A stretch of DNA of 20,954 bases from Syntrophomonas_B sp035447945 (GTDB lineage Bacteria > Bacillota > Syntrophomonadia > Syntrophomonadales > Syntrophomonadaceae): NCBI GenBank assembly GCA_035447945.1, contig DAOTHZ010000036.1:1-20954 (forward strand). The letters run 5' to 3'. Positions 7,495 to 16,086 of the stretch are shown here, one piece after another. The position numbers were made by a program, and so were the translations under genes. Position 1 is the first letter of the stretch; every line of letters begins with the position of its first letter. The notes beneath the pieces were generated by a model, which saw only the letters and a program-made list of their open reading frames with translations, was not told where the DNA came from and made no database searches.

Positions 7495-7845
7495 ATGTTT
7501 ATAGATCAAATAAAGGAAATCGCAGGTCAGAAAATCCATCATCCTGGAGTAATGGAAAACGTGATAAAAAAGGTTTTAATTGGTCCGAAGCAAGGCTGGG
7601 AAGGTTGGACGATGCGGCAGTTTGACCTGGCCGCCAACGGTTTTACGCCACGGCATACCCATCCCTGGCCCCATATCAATTATGTCATCAGTGGTCAGGG
7701 CTTATTGTATCTGGACGGTCATGATTATGAAGTTGGTCCCGGCTCGATCGCTTATGTACCAGACAATGTGGAACATCAATTTAAAAACATCGGGTCAGAA
7801 GACTTTTCTTTTATCTGCATTGTCCCCGAGGAGGGGGATAAATAG
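7495..7845 (+). CDS. Small single-domain cupin
   Basis: A 116-residue protein made almost entirely of one cupin barrel. Motif 1 is present as GFTPRHTHPWPHINYVISG (49-67) with H54 and H56; motif 2 is PGSIAYVPDNVEHQFKN (82-98) with H94. The glutamate that normally completes the metal site is missing: position 60 is His and position 62 is Asn. The site could thus be a four-His centre (H54, H56, H60, H94) if H60 serves as a ligand. Such small cupins are metal-dependent isomerases, dioxygenases or sensors; no precise role can be assigned. An AGAGGGG-type ribosome binding site precedes the ATG. It is the first gene of the plus-strand run that continues with the ABC transporter 91 bases downstream. 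Confidence 0.85.
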   Translation: MFIDQIKEIAGQKIHHPGVMENVIKKVLIGPKQGWEGWTMRQFDLAANGFTPRHTHPWPHINYVISGQGLLYLDGHDYEVGPGSIAYVPDNVEHQFKNIGSEDFSFICIVPEEGDK

Positions 7846-7874
7846 TTGGTTTCTTAATAATGATGGTATAAAAT
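7846..7874 (+). promoter_or_regulatory. Weak candidate promoter before the substrate-binding protein gene
   Basis: TTGGTT (7846-7851), 17 bases and TAAAAT (7869-7874, overlapping TATAAA) lie immediately after the cupin stop. The ABC genes might be expressed from here as well as from the cupin promoter. Confidence 0.3.
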
Positions 7875-7925
7875 TGTTGCAGGGAAGGAAAAGCTCATTC
7901 AAATGTAATAGATTCTTGTGTGGAC

Positions 7926-7931
7926 GGGAGG
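7926..7931 (+). promoter_or_regulatory. Ribosome binding site fixing the lipoprotein start
   Basis: GGGAGG lies 5 bases before ATG 7937. The open frame extends upstream to 7580, but that part overlaps the cupin gene in another frame and encodes no signal peptide. Confidence 0.85.
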
Positions 7932-7936
7932 ATAAA

Positions 7937-8884
7937 ATGAGGAAGCTGTTGACGATCTTGTTGGTCATGTTTTTTACAGCTGGTTTGGCTGGCTGTGGTG
8001 AAACGGGAAACAACGCAGCTGAAATGGGAGAACATAAAACCATCACGATTGGCGTTATGCCGGATGTTGAATCCATACCGTTTATTATCGCGGAGAAAAA
8101 CGGGTATTTCTCCAAAGCTGACGTCCAGGTCAAAATCGAACATTTTACCAGTGCCAAGGACCGGGACAGCGCGCTGCAGACCGGCAGGCTGGACGGAGTC
8201 ATTACGGACGTGCTGGCAGTTGTGTTTGCCAATGAAGGTGGCATTGATCTTAAAATGATTGCCAGAAGTGAAGGCAATATTTTGCTAATGGCCGGAAGGG
8301 AGGCCATCATCGCTTCTCTGGATGATTTGCCTGGTAAGTCGGTCGGGCTTTCCACCAATACGATCATGGAATACACTGTTGACAAGATGCTGGCAACAGA
8401 ACAAATAAAGGCAGAAGAAATTAATAAAATTGCCATCCCACCGCTGCCGACACGTTTGGAAATGCTGCAGGGCGGCAAAATTGATGCGGCCATTCTGCCG
8501 GAACCGTTGGCCGGTTTGGCCCTTAAAGACGGGGCGGTGGTATTGAGCAGTACCGATCAAATGCACCATAAAGCGGGAGCGATTGCTTTTACCGGCAAAA
8601 GCTTAAAGGAAAACCCGGATGAAATTAAGGCCATCTTCGCTGCCTATAACGAAGCGGTAGATTATCTGCAAAAGCAACCGCGGGAGAGCGATGTTGAATT
8701 TATCATTCAGGAACAGGGATTTCCGTCTGCCATCAAGGACAGTTTTACTTTGCCGCATTATACCCACGCGGAAGCGCTGGATGCCAGGATTGTCGCTGAG
8801 GTAGTGCAGTGGATGCTAAGCAAAAATTTAATCAAACAAAGCTATGCTTACGAAGACCTCACCGCAGAAGACATTTTAAGGTAG
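7937..8884 (+). CDS. ABC transporter substrate-binding lipoprotein (SsuA/TauA/NMT1-like)
   Basis: A 315-residue secreted lipoprotein. The N terminus has a short basic end, a hydrophobic core (LLTILLVMFF) and the lipobox LAGC with Cys20, the expected lipidation site. The mature part starts with KTITIGVMPDVESIPFIIAEKNGYF, the pattern of the nitrate/sulfonate/taurine/NMT1 binding-protein group, and continues with LQTGRLDGVITD, LPGKSVGLSTNTIMEY and LQGGKIDAAILPEPLA. It would capture a solute outside the membrane for the ATPase and permease encoded next (7 bases to the ATPase start, whose own stop overlaps the permease). Members of this fold bind sulfonates, nitrate, aliphatic acids and pyrimidine precursors, so the ligand cannot be named. 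It should form an ABC importer of three proteins. Confidence 0.9.
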   Translation: MRKLLTILLVMFFTAGLAGCGETGNNAAEMGEHKTITIGVMPDVESIPFIIAEKNGYFSKADVQVKIEHFTSAKDRDSALQTGRLDGVITDVLAVVFANEGGIDLKMIARSEGNILLMAGREAIIASLDDLPGKSVGLSTNTIMEYTVDKMLATEQIKAEEINKIAIPPLPTRLEMLQGGKIDAAILPEPLAGLALKDGAVVLSSTDQMHHKAGAIAFTGKSLKENPDEIKAIFAAYNEAVDYLQKQPRESDVEFIIQEQGFPSAIKDSFTLPHYTHAEALDARIVAEVVQWMLSKNLIKQSYAYEDLTAEDILR

Positions 8885-8891
8885 TGAATTT

Positions 8892-9629
8892 GTGATAGAT
8901 ATTAAAGATTTAAGCGTTCGTTATGGCAGTCCGGACAATGCGGTACTGGCGCTTGAACAAATCAATATAAATATCGGCCAGGGAGAGATTTTTACTTTTA
9001 TAGGTCCTTCCGGTTGCGGAAAATCAACCTTTTTATATGTCTTGTCAGGAATTATTCGAGATTATGAAGGAACCGTACTGATAAACGGCAGACCGGTAGA
9101 TCCCAGGCAACAAAGGATTGGTTTGATTCTGCAAAACTATGGCTTGCTGCCTTGGAAAAATGTCCGTCAGAATATTGTTCTGGGAGTCAAAATCAAAGGC
9201 CAGCCACGGGAAGAAGAATACTTTGATTATATTCTCAAACAATTAGGGATAGACCAATTGCTGGATCGCTATCCGAAAGAACTTAGCGGCGGACAGCAGC
9301 AACGGGTAGCAATTGCTCGGGCATTTTTGTTAAAACCTGATATATTGCTGATGGACGAACCTTTTTCCGCGCTGGATGCAATCAGCCGCGAGGAAATGCA
9401 GGAACTCTTTCTGAAAATATGGCAGGCTCACCATTTGACTACCGTTTTCATCACCCACAGTGTGGATGAGGCTCTTTATCTGGGTAGTAAAATCGTGGTG
9501 TTTTCATCTTCTCCGGGCAGGATCCTGGGGATTTATGAAAATCCCTGCTTCCAACGAGATAATTTACGTTATCGCGATGAGTATTACCAGATGTCAAGAC
9601 AATTGAGAAATTTACTGGATAAAGGATGA
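8892..9629 (+). CDS. ABC transporter ATP-binding protein (SsuB/TauB type)
   Basis: A 245-residue ATPase with Walker A GPSGCGKST (38-46), Q-loop around QNYGLLPW (81-88), signature LSGGQQQR (131-138), Walker B ILLMDEP (151-157) with the catalytic Glu156, and the H-loop ITHS with H189. The GLLPW Q-loop and the FSALDAISREEMQ D-loop region are typical of the nitrate/sulfonate/taurine importer ATPases. It starts with GTG at 8892, 7 bases after the lipoprotein stop; AAGG at the end of the preceding gene acts as ribosome binding site. Its stop overlaps the permease start in ATGA (9626-9629). It energises import of the solute captured by the preceding binding protein, from the cytoplasmic face of the membrane. 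Confidence 0.95.
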   Translation: MIDIKDLSVRYGSPDNAVLALEQININIGQGEIFTFIGPSGCGKSTFLYVLSGIIRDYEGTVLINGRPVDPRQQRIGLILQNYGLLPWKNVRQNIVLGVKIKGQPREEEYFDYILKQLGIDQLLDRYPKELSGGQQQRVAIARAFLLKPDILLMDEPFSALDAISREEMQELFLKIWQAHHLTTVFITHSVDEALYLGSKIVVFSSSPGRILGIYENPCFQRDNLRYRDEYYQMSRQLRNLLDKG

Positions 9630-10375
9630 GCACATTGCAGTCAAGTGAAAAGTGGAAAGGCGCATTGTACAGCTTTGTGCTGGTCATAGTTGTCTGGCAG
9701 GCAGTGGCCATGCTGCTCAAAATGCCGATCATACCAACACCGACAGCGGTATTTGTCAATCTTGTGGAGGTTTTTCAAATTCGAATGGAGATCCATCTTT
9801 GGTATAGTCTGGGCAGGATTGTAGCGGGCATTGCGATTTCGATTCTGCTGGGTGTTTCTCTGGGTTTGTTAATGGGCTATTTTGCCAAAGTAGACAAGAT
9901 CTTTTCCCCATTGGTCTATTTTACCTACCCGGTACCGAAAATTGCACTGCTGCCGATTGTGATGCTGCTGTTTGGATTAGGGGAAGCTTCCAAACTGATT
10001 ATGATTGTCCTAATTATTGTGTTTCAGATTGTTATTACTGCCCGCGATGCGGTGAAGAATATACCGCAGGAAATGTTTCGTTCTTTACAATCACTGGGAG
10101 CCGGTCGCCGGCAGATATTCAAGGAAATCATCTTTCCGGCGTCCCTGCCCGAAGTTCTTACCGCTACCCGTCTGGCTTTAGGAACTGCTGTATCGATCCT
10201 GTTTTTTACAGAAACTTTCGGTACCGAATACGGGATGGGCTATTTTATAATGGATGCCTGGATGAGGGTGAATTACCTGGATATGTATGCCGGGATCGTA
10301 ATGCTAAGTCTCTTGGGATTTTGCTTGTTTACCCTGCTGGACGTGGCCGAGCAATACTTTTGTTCCTGGCGCTAA
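9626..10375 (+). CDS. ABC transporter permease (SsuC/TauC type)
   Basis: A 249-residue membrane protein with about six hydrophobic segments. The cytoplasmic coupling loop (EAA motif) is visible around FRSLQSLGAGRRQIFKEIIF followed by PASLPEVLTATRLALGTA, and VYFTYPVPKIALLPIVMLLF is typical of BPD-transport inner-membrane subunits of the sulfonate/nitrate/taurine class. It forms the homodimeric channel for the binding protein and ATPase encoded just upstream, with which it shares an ATGA overlap. The length matches SsuC-type proteins. The next gene starts 43 bases after its stop with a good ribosome binding site, so the transporter and the ferredoxin-nitroreductase gene are probably on one transcript. 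Confidence 0.94.
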   Translation: MSTLQSSEKWKGALYSFVLVIVVWQAVAMLLKMPIIPTPTAVFVNLVEVFQIRMEIHLWYSLGRIVAGIAISILLGVSLGLLMGYFAKVDKIFSPLVYFTYPVPKIALLPIVMLLFGLGEASKLIMIVLIIVFQIVITARDAVKNIPQEMFRSLQSLGAGRRQIFKEIIFPASLPEVLTATRLALGTAVSILFFTETFGTEYGMGYFIMDAWMRVNYLDMYAGIVMLSLLGFCLFTLLDVAEQYFCSWR

Positions 10376-10418
10376 GCATTCGTCGGCCGCAAATCCTAGG
10401 GTTTGGGGAGGTTGTTTC

Positions 10419-11333
10419 ATGCCGATTGCCACCAGGAGAGCCAAGGGCAATGCACAAGTCATCATTGACCATGAGCATTGCAGTCTTTGCGGTCTTTGTG
10501 TAGAGGTTTGCAAAGGGAAACCTTTGTTTATTCAGGGTGATCGGGTTTGTGTTGATCAAAGCATCTTGTTTGGTTGTATTGGCTGTGGTCAGTGTGCTGC
10601 AGTGTGTCCACAACGTTGCATAATTATCGAAGGACGGGATCTTTCGGCAGAAGATCTGCTGGAGATGCCGCCTCGTGAACAATGGGCTGATTACACTCAA
10701 CTCCATACCCTTTTACAGGGTCGGCGCAGTACCAGAAATTTTCAGCGCCGGGAAGTGGAAAGAGAGGTCATTGAAAAGATTCTTGATACCGTGGCTACTG
10801 CTCCGATGGGACTTCCGCCTTCGGAAGTGGAAATCCTGGTTTTGCATGGGTTTAATCGGGTCCGGGAGTTCTCCCAAGATATTGTGGGTGTTTTCGAAAC
10901 CCAAAAGTGGATGTTTTCCCCGCCGGCCTTAGCGCTGATGCGACCTTTTATCGGCAAGGATGTGTATGGATTGATGAAAACCTTCGTCGCGCCTTTGCCG
11001 AAATTTTTCAGTGAAAAGATGGCACGGGGTGAAGACTGGCTCTTGTATGATGCGCCTCTGGCCATGTATTTTCATGCTTCGCCGACGGCAGATCCCATGG
11101 ATTATGCGATTGCTGCAACCTATGCCATGCTGGCGGCACAATCGTTGGGGCTGGGAACTTGCATGATCGGCTCAGTCGCACCCTTTTTAAAATATAAAAA
11201 CAAAATCAACAATAAATATGGCATTCCGAAAGACAATCAGCAAGGTTTGATGGTGATATTCGGATATCCGCAATACAAATATACCCGCAGCATCAAAAGA
11301 AGTCTGGGCAACGTAAAGTTTTATGAAGGCTAA
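10419..11333 (+). CDS. Ferredoxin-nitroreductase fusion oxidoreductase
   Basis: A 304-residue fusion. Residues ~12-75 form a 2x[4Fe-4S] ferredoxin domain with CSLCGLCVEVC (C21, C24, C27, C31) and CIGCGQCAAVCP (C53, C56, C59, C63). From ~90 onward is an FMN-dependent nitroreductase domain beginning QGRRSTRNFQRREVERE (the basic RRSxRxF motif that contacts FMN) and ending with the AAQSLGLGTCMIG segment. Such enzymes reduce a substrate with electrons supplied through the fused clusters, in the cytoplasm. The substrate is unknown, and in anaerobes these proteins are often named only 'nitroreductase'. GGGGAGG stands shortly before the ATG. It follows the ABC permease by 43 bases, which suggests it processes the imported compound. 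Confidence 0.92.
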   Translation: MPIATRRAKGNAQVIIDHEHCSLCGLCVEVCKGKPLFIQGDRVCVDQSILFGCIGCGQCAAVCPQRCIIIEGRDLSAEDLLEMPPREQWADYTQLHTLLQGRRSTRNFQRREVEREVIEKILDTVATAPMGLPPSEVEILVLHGFNRVREFSQDIVGVFETQKWMFSPPALALMRPFIGKDVYGLMKTFVAPLPKFFSEKMARGEDWLLYDAPLAMYFHASPTADPMDYAIAATYAMLAAQSLGLGTCMIGSVAPFLKYKNKINNKYGIPKDNQQGLMVIFGYPQYKYTRSIKRSLGNVKFYEG

Positions 11334-11387
11334 CCGGCATGGGGCGCATTATCGGGTTAGATATATTAAAAAAGGGAGAAATTACAG

Positions 11388-14300
11388 ATGAAAGCTTTTA
11401 AAAAAGTCCTGATCGCCAATCGAGGAGAAATAGCCATTCGAATCATCAGAGCCTGTCATGAATTAGGCATGAGAACCGTATCGGTATACTCGAAAGAGGA
11501 TCAATTAGCCCTGTTCAGGACAAAATCCGATGAGTCATATCTGATTGGCAACAACAAAGGCCCGGTTGAAGCTTATCTGGCCATTGAAGAAATTATCAAC
11601 CTGGCGATTAAAAAAGGGGTGGATGCGATCCATCCCGGGTACGGATTTTTAGCCGAAAATCCCGAATTTGCGAAGAAATGTATCGAATCCGGCATTGAAT
11701 TTATCGGGCCTACCCCGGAAATGATGGATAAACTGGGCGACAAGATCAAATCCAAATTGATTGCCCAGGAAATTGGTGTGCCGACCATTCCGGGGGTGGA
11801 GAAACCCATTAAATCAGACCGGGAGGCCATCAGATTTGCCAAACAATGCGGCTATCCGATCATGTTAAAGGCATCTGCCGGCGGCGGCGGACGGGGCATG
11901 AGAATTGTCCGCAGCGAGGAAGACTTGCTCAGAGAGTTCCACAGTGCCCAAAACGAAGCCCGCAAGGCTTTTGGCAGTGATGAAATTTTTATTGAAAAAT
12001 ACCTGGATAGTCCCAAACATATAGAAGTACAGGTGTTGGGTGACAATTATGGAAACATCGTTCACCTTTTTGAAAGAGACTGTTCAATCCAGAGACGTCA
12101 TCAGAAGGTGATCGAATTTACCCCTGCCATCGGGATTTCTGAAACCCAGCGGCAGGCGATTTGTGCAGATGCCATAAAAGTCGCCCAGTCAGTAAACTAC
12201 AGAAGCGCAGGGACGGTTGAGTTCCTGGTAGACAATCAGGGACAGCATTATTTTATTGAAATGAATCCGCGCATCCAAGTCGAACATACCGTTACTGAAA
12301 TGGTGACCGGGATTGATATTGTACAAAGTCAGATCTTGATTGCAGAAGGACATCGTTTGGATTCACAAGTCGTAGGAATCCCGGACCAAAGTGCAATTCA
12401 ACTGCGAGGATATGCCATCCAATGCCGGGTCACCACAGAAGATCCCAACAATAGTTTCGCCCCGGATACCGGCAAGTTGGATGTGTACCGAACCGGATCA
12501 GGGTTTGGGATCAGACTGGACGGTGGCAACGGTTATACCGGTTCAGTCATCAGTCCTTACTATGACAGTCTGCTGGTAAAAATCATTGCGCATTCCAGAA
12601 CTTTTGAAGATACCATTAAAAAAGCCCAGCGTTCCATCCGTGAAACCGTGATCAGCGGCGTTAAAACCAACGAAGCATTTTTGCTCAACGTGCTTTCCCA
12701 TCCTACCTTTGTGCGAGGAGAATGTGATACCGGTTTCCTCGATGCAACCCCAGAAATCTTTGACATTACTCCCAAGGCTGACCGTGAAGCTTCTATTTTG
12801 CAATACATCAGCGAAAAAGTTGTCAATGAGGGCAAGGGGATCAGGAAAGATTACGATGTGCCAAAGATTCCCAAGTTCAACAGTGAGGAAGTACTGGTTG
12901 GCAGCAAACAGATATTGGATTCCCGGGGTCCCCATGGGGTGGTTGAGTGGATCAAAGCGCAAAACAAACTGCTCATGACCGATACCAGCATGCGTGATGC
13001 CCATCAATCCTTGATGGCTACCCGCATCAGAACGGTTGACATGTTGCGTATTGCGGAAGCTACTGCTCATCTGGGCCAGGATCTGTTTTCCCTGGAAATG
13101 TGGGGCGGGGCGACTTATGACGTAGCGTACCGTTTCTTAAAAGAAAGTCCCTGGGACAGACTTACCCAGCTGCGGGAAAAAATACCCAATATTATGTTTC
13201 AGATGTTGTTGCGGGGAGCCAATGCGGTCGGTTACACCAACTATCCCGACAATGTGATCCGGGAATTTATCCAGGAGTCTGCCAATGCCGGCATAGATAT
13301 TTTCAGGATATTTGATTCCCTGAACTGGCTGAAAGGCATGGAGATTGCCGTTGATGAAACCTTGAAAAGCGGTAAGATAGCCGAAGCATGTATCTGTTAC
13401 ACCGGTGATATACTGGATGACAGCCGCGATAAATATTCACTTCGTTATTATGTTGAAACCGCCAAAGAGATTGAAAAAATGGGCGCACATATCCTGGGCA
13501 TCAAAGATATGGCCGGTTTGCTAAAACCCTACGCGGCGGAAAAACTAATTAAAGCATTAAAAGATGAAATATCCATTCCAATCCATCTGCATACGCATGA
13601 TACCAGCGGTAATGGTGTCGCTACCTTGTTGATGGCGGCAGAAGCAGGGGTTGATATTGTTGATACTGCCTTTAACAGCCTGTCAGGGCTGACCAGTCAA
13701 CCGGCCCTCAATTCGGTGGTAGCAGCGTTGGAGAATACCAACCGCGATACCGGCATCAATCTTGACGATATTCAGGAAATCTCTGATTATTGGGCGGATG
13801 TAAGGCCTTACTACAGCGAATTTGAATCAGGACTAAAATCCGGCACTGCTGATATTTACAAGTATGAGATTCCCGGCGGCCAGTATTCCAATTTGAAGCC
13901 CCAGGTGGATAGCTTTGGACTGGCGCACAAATTCAAAGAAGTCAAAGAAATGTATAAAACCGTCAATGAAATGATGGGGGATATTGTCAAGGTGACCCCT
14001 TCCTCCAAAATGGTCGGGGATATGGCCATATTTATGGTGAAAAACGATTTAAATCCAAAAAACATTTATGACAAAGGCCAAGATTTGGCTTTCCCTGATT
14101 CGGCGGTAGCTTATTTCCAAGGCATGATGGGACAACCGGTGGGAGGGTTCCCTCAGGAGTTACAGAAGTTGGTGCTGAAGGGCATCGAACCGATTACCTG
14201 CCGACCGGGAGAATTGCTTGAACCGGTAGATTTTTATGCCAGCAGCAAATATCTGGAGGAAAGATACGGTTTTCAACCAAACCGCAGAGCTTTGTTAAGT

Positions 14301-14816
14301 TATGCGCTGTATCCCAAAGTATATGAGGAGTATATTGAGTTTAAAAAACAGTATGGTGACTTGAGTCGTATGAACAGCCCGGTATTTTTTAACGGCATCA
14401 GTGAAGGCGAAGTTTGTGAAGTCGAAGTCGAGGAAGGCAAGACCTTTATCATTAAACTGGTGGCGATTGGGAAAATCGACAAAGAAGGCTACCGGAAGAT
14501 TTATTTTGAAGTAAACGGCAATCAAAGAGCAATTAACATCCTGGATAAATCTTACCAGAAAGGCGAGGCTGCGACTGCCACGGTCATGGCTGACCCCGAT
14601 AACAAAAATGAAATTGGCGCCAGTATACCTGGAACAGTGGCCAGAATACTGGTTAAGGAAGGGGAGCAGATCAAACCAGGGCAAAACTTGATTGTGATCG
14701 AAGCCATGAAAATGGAAACCCAAATCATCGCTCCGGTAGGCGGAGAAGTCACGTTTATCAATGTTACCGAAGGCCGGCAGGTTAAAAATGGGGAGTTGTT
14801 GTTGAAGATCGAGTAG
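11388..14816 (+). CDS. pyc: Pyruvate carboxylase, single-chain
   Basis: A full-length 1142-residue enzyme that carboxylates pyruvate to oxaloacetate with ATP, bicarbonate and biotin. Domain order is: biotin carboxylase (~1-455; KVLIANRGEIAIRI, the ATP-grasp loop KASAGGGGRGMRIV and EMNPRIQVEHTVTE), carboxyltransferase (~530-830; RDAHQSLMATRIRT, EMWGGATYDVAYRFLKESPW, HLHTHDTSGNG), the allosteric linker and the biotin carrier domain (~1070-1142; EAMKMET with the biotinylated Lys1108). All the key motifs are intact and the length is that of bacterial homotetrameric enzymes. GGGAG lies before the ATG. It begins 54 bases after the nitroreductase stop and could share its transcript, but a strong terminator closes the unit after it. 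It provides anaplerotic oxaloacetate. Confidence 0.97.
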   Translation: MKAFKKVLIANRGEIAIRIIRACHELGMRTVSVYSKEDQLALFRTKSDESYLIGNNKGPVEAYLAIEEIINLAIKKGVDAIHPGYGFLAENPEFAKKCIESGIEFIGPTPEMMDKLGDKIKSKLIAQEIGVPTIPGVEKPIKSDREAIRFAKQCGYPIMLKASAGGGGRGMRIVRSEEDLLREFHSAQNEARKAFGSDEIFIEKYLDSPKHIEVQVLGDNYGNIVHLFERDCSIQRRHQKVIEFTPAIGISETQRQAICADAIKVAQSVNYRSAGTVEFLVDNQGQHYFIEMNPRIQVEHTVTEMVTGIDIVQSQILIAEGHRLDSQVVGIPDQSAIQLRGYAIQCRVTTEDPNNSFAPDTGKLDVYRTGSGFGIRLDGGNGYTGSVISPYYDSLLVKIIAHSRTFEDTIKKAQRSIRETVISGVKTNEAFLLNVLSHPTFVRGECDTGFLDATPEIFDITPKADREASILQYISEKVVNEGKGIRKDYDVPKIPKFNSEEVLVGSKQILDSRGPHGVVEWIKAQNKLLMTDTSMRDAHQSLMATRIRTVDMLRIAEATAHLGQDLFSLEMWGGATYDVAYRFLKESPWDRLTQLREKIPNIMFQMLLRGANAVGYTNYPDNVIREFIQESANAGIDIFRIFDSLNWLKGMEIAVDETLKSGKIAEACICYTGDILDDSRDKYSLRYYVETAKEIEKMGAHILGIKDMAGLLKPYAAEKLIKALKDEISIPIHLHTHDTSGNGVATLLMAAEAGVDIVDTAFNSLSGLTSQPALNSVVAALENTNRDTGINLDDIQEISDYWADVRPYYSEFESGLKSGTADIYKYEIPGGQYSNLKPQVDSFGLAHKFKEVKEMYKTVNEMMGDIVKVTPSSKMVGDMAIFMVKNDLNPKNIYDKGQDLAFPDSAVAYFQGMMGQPVGGFPQELQKLVLKGIEPITCRPGELLEPVDFYASSKYLEERYGFQPNRRALLSYALYPKVYEEYIEFKKQYGDLSRMNSPVFFNGISEGEVCEVEVEEGKTFIIKLVAIGKIDKEGYRKIYFEVNGNQRAINILDKSYQKGEAATATVMADPDNKNEIGASIPGTVARILVKEGEQIKPGQNLIVIEAMKMETQIIAPVGGEVTFINVTEGRQVKNGELLLKIE

Positions 14817-14827
14817 CAGATAATAAG

Positions 14828-14868
14828 AAAAGCTCCCCCGCAATAAATCTGGCCGGGGGAGCTTTTTT
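14828..14868. terminator. Bidirectional terminator between pyc and the ADH gene
   Basis: AAAAGCTCCCCC (14828-14839) pairs with GGGGGAGCTTTT (14855-14866) in a 12-bp stem. The plus strand ends in a six-T run; the minus strand ends in four T. It serves pyc and the convergent aldehyde/alcohol dehydrogenase operon. Confidence 0.92.
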
Positions 14869-14876
14869 GTGGGCGT

Positions 14877-16070
14877 TCAGATGGTTGGGAAGATACTGCC
14901 GATGATCGCTTTGATGGTGTCATCCGGGATCGGATACAGCATGGCTGTGGGGTCGGCTTTAATCGCCCAAAACAGGGTTTCCTGCTGACTTGCGTCCAAG
15001 GTATTTTCAAAATAAGGCTTAAAGCCACACTCCTTCATCAGTGACAATACTTTTTCCCGGGCCAGTGCGACCAGTTCAGCCGGATCCGGGCTGTCCGATC
15101 TGACCCCGAACCCTTCGGCCAACGCTTTGGCTTTGGGCCAGTAATGCCAAGGCATATGCTCCATACAGGCAGGCAAGGCGACCCCAACTGCCTGGCCATG
15201 CGGAATACGAAGCTGTCCGCCGGCGGCATGGGCGATATTATGGACGGGGAACATCATGCCACCCATGGCGAATCCCATAATCGCCATATTGCTGGCAGCC
15301 AGCATATTGGTACGGGCTTCGAGGTTCTTACCGTCGCTGGCGGCAATCGGCAGGTATTGCATGATCATTTTGATGGAGTGGATGTTGAGCGAATCCGCCA
15401 TAATATTCGCCTCAGGTGATGTCAGTCCTTCGACTGCATGGCCAAGCGCATCAAGTCCGGTGGAAACAGTCATAGCCGGCGGCAAACCAACCGTCAGGTC
15501 AGGATCGAGCAGGGCGATGTCAGCCGGCACATAGGGATGCAGGACATCCCCTTTGACCTTGTCTGCTTCGTTGTAAATGACCGCCAGAGGAGATACTTCG
15601 GATCCCGTGCCGGCAGTTGTGGGGATAAAAATATTAGGTACGCCAAGAGGTTTTCCCAAGGGACGGATGTAGGGCCCCAGATTGCCGGGCATTAAGTTTT
15701 TAATGTCGGTTGCGCCGCCACCCAGAAGCATTTTTACGCCTTTGGCTGAATCCATTACACTGCCCCCGCCTACAACCAGCATACCGTCAAAGGCATTTTC
15801 CCGGTACCAGCGGGCACAGTCATTGATGACCCGCATGGCAGCGTCCTGTTCAATTTTATCATAAACCCCGGCCATCTTAACGCCCCCTTGAATCGCAAAC
15901 ACATCTTTGACCATGTCGGCTACTCCAGCATCGATCAAGCCTTTGTCGGTAATCATGCCAACCCGTTTACAACCCATTTCCATAAAGCGCTGGGCTGCAA
16001 ACGTGCGGCATCCTGAGCCGACTTCCACCAGAGTCCGGTATTCCCAAACGAAATATTTTGGTGTTGCCAT
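14877..16070 (-). CDS. Iron-containing alcohol dehydrogenase
   Basis: A 397-residue group III alcohol dehydrogenase. The NAD(P) loop is GGGSVMDSAKG (101-111), followed by PTTAGTGSEVSP (150-161). Metal ligands fit the family exactly: D207 and H211 in GLDALGHAVEG, H277 in VHNIAHAAGG and H291 in PHGQ, with the conserved H281. It interconverts a primary or secondary alcohol with the aldehyde/ketone using NAD(P)(H). The open frame continues upstream to 16133, but AAAGGGGG at 16079-16086 lies 8 bases before the ATG at 16070, which fixes this start. The aldehyde dehydrogenase stop is 16 bases upstream, so the two are one operon, with the aldehyde made here as the likely shared intermediate. The specific alcohol is unknown. 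Confidence 0.93.
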   Translation of the reverse strand: MATPKYFVWEYRTLVEVGSGCRTFAAQRFMEMGCKRVGMITDKGLIDAGVADMVKDVFAIQGGVKMAGVYDKIEQDAAMRVINDCARWYRENAFDGMLVVGGGSVMDSAKGVKMLLGGGATDIKNLMPGNLGPYIRPLGKPLGVPNIFIPTTAGTGSEVSPLAVIYNEADKVKGDVLHPYVPADIALLDPDLTVGLPPAMTVSTGLDALGHAVEGLTSPEANIMADSLNIHSIKMIMQYLPIAASDGKNLEARTNMLAASNMAIMGFAMGGMMFPVHNIAHAAGGQLRIPHGQAVGVALPACMEHMPWHYWPKAKALAEGFGVRSDSPDPAELVALAREKVLSLMKECGFKPYFENTLDASQQETLFWAIKADPTAMLYPIPDDTIKAIIGSIFPTI

Positions 16071-16078
16071 TACAGAAA

Positions 16079-16086
16079 CCCCCTTT
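16079..16086 (-). promoter_or_regulatory. Ribosome binding site of the alcohol dehydrogenase
   Basis: The minus strand reads AAAGGGGG, 8 bases before ATG 16070 and directly after the aldehyde dehydrogenase stop codon. It selects this start over an upstream in-frame ATG at 16133. Confidence 0.85.

Noticed and set aside
7580..7936. A 119-codon upstream extension of the lipoprotein frame
   Set aside because: It overlaps the cupin gene in another frame, has no family-like sequence and would bury the signal peptide; the ribosome binding site at 7926-7931 supports 7937.
7795..8493. A 232-codon minus-strand frame over the substrate-binding protein gene
   Set aside because: Shadow of a well-supported gene; no ribosome binding site or domain pattern.
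12543..13070. A 175-codon minus-strand frame inside pyruvate carboxylase
   Set aside because: It lies wholly inside a conserved coding region and its sequence is not family-like.
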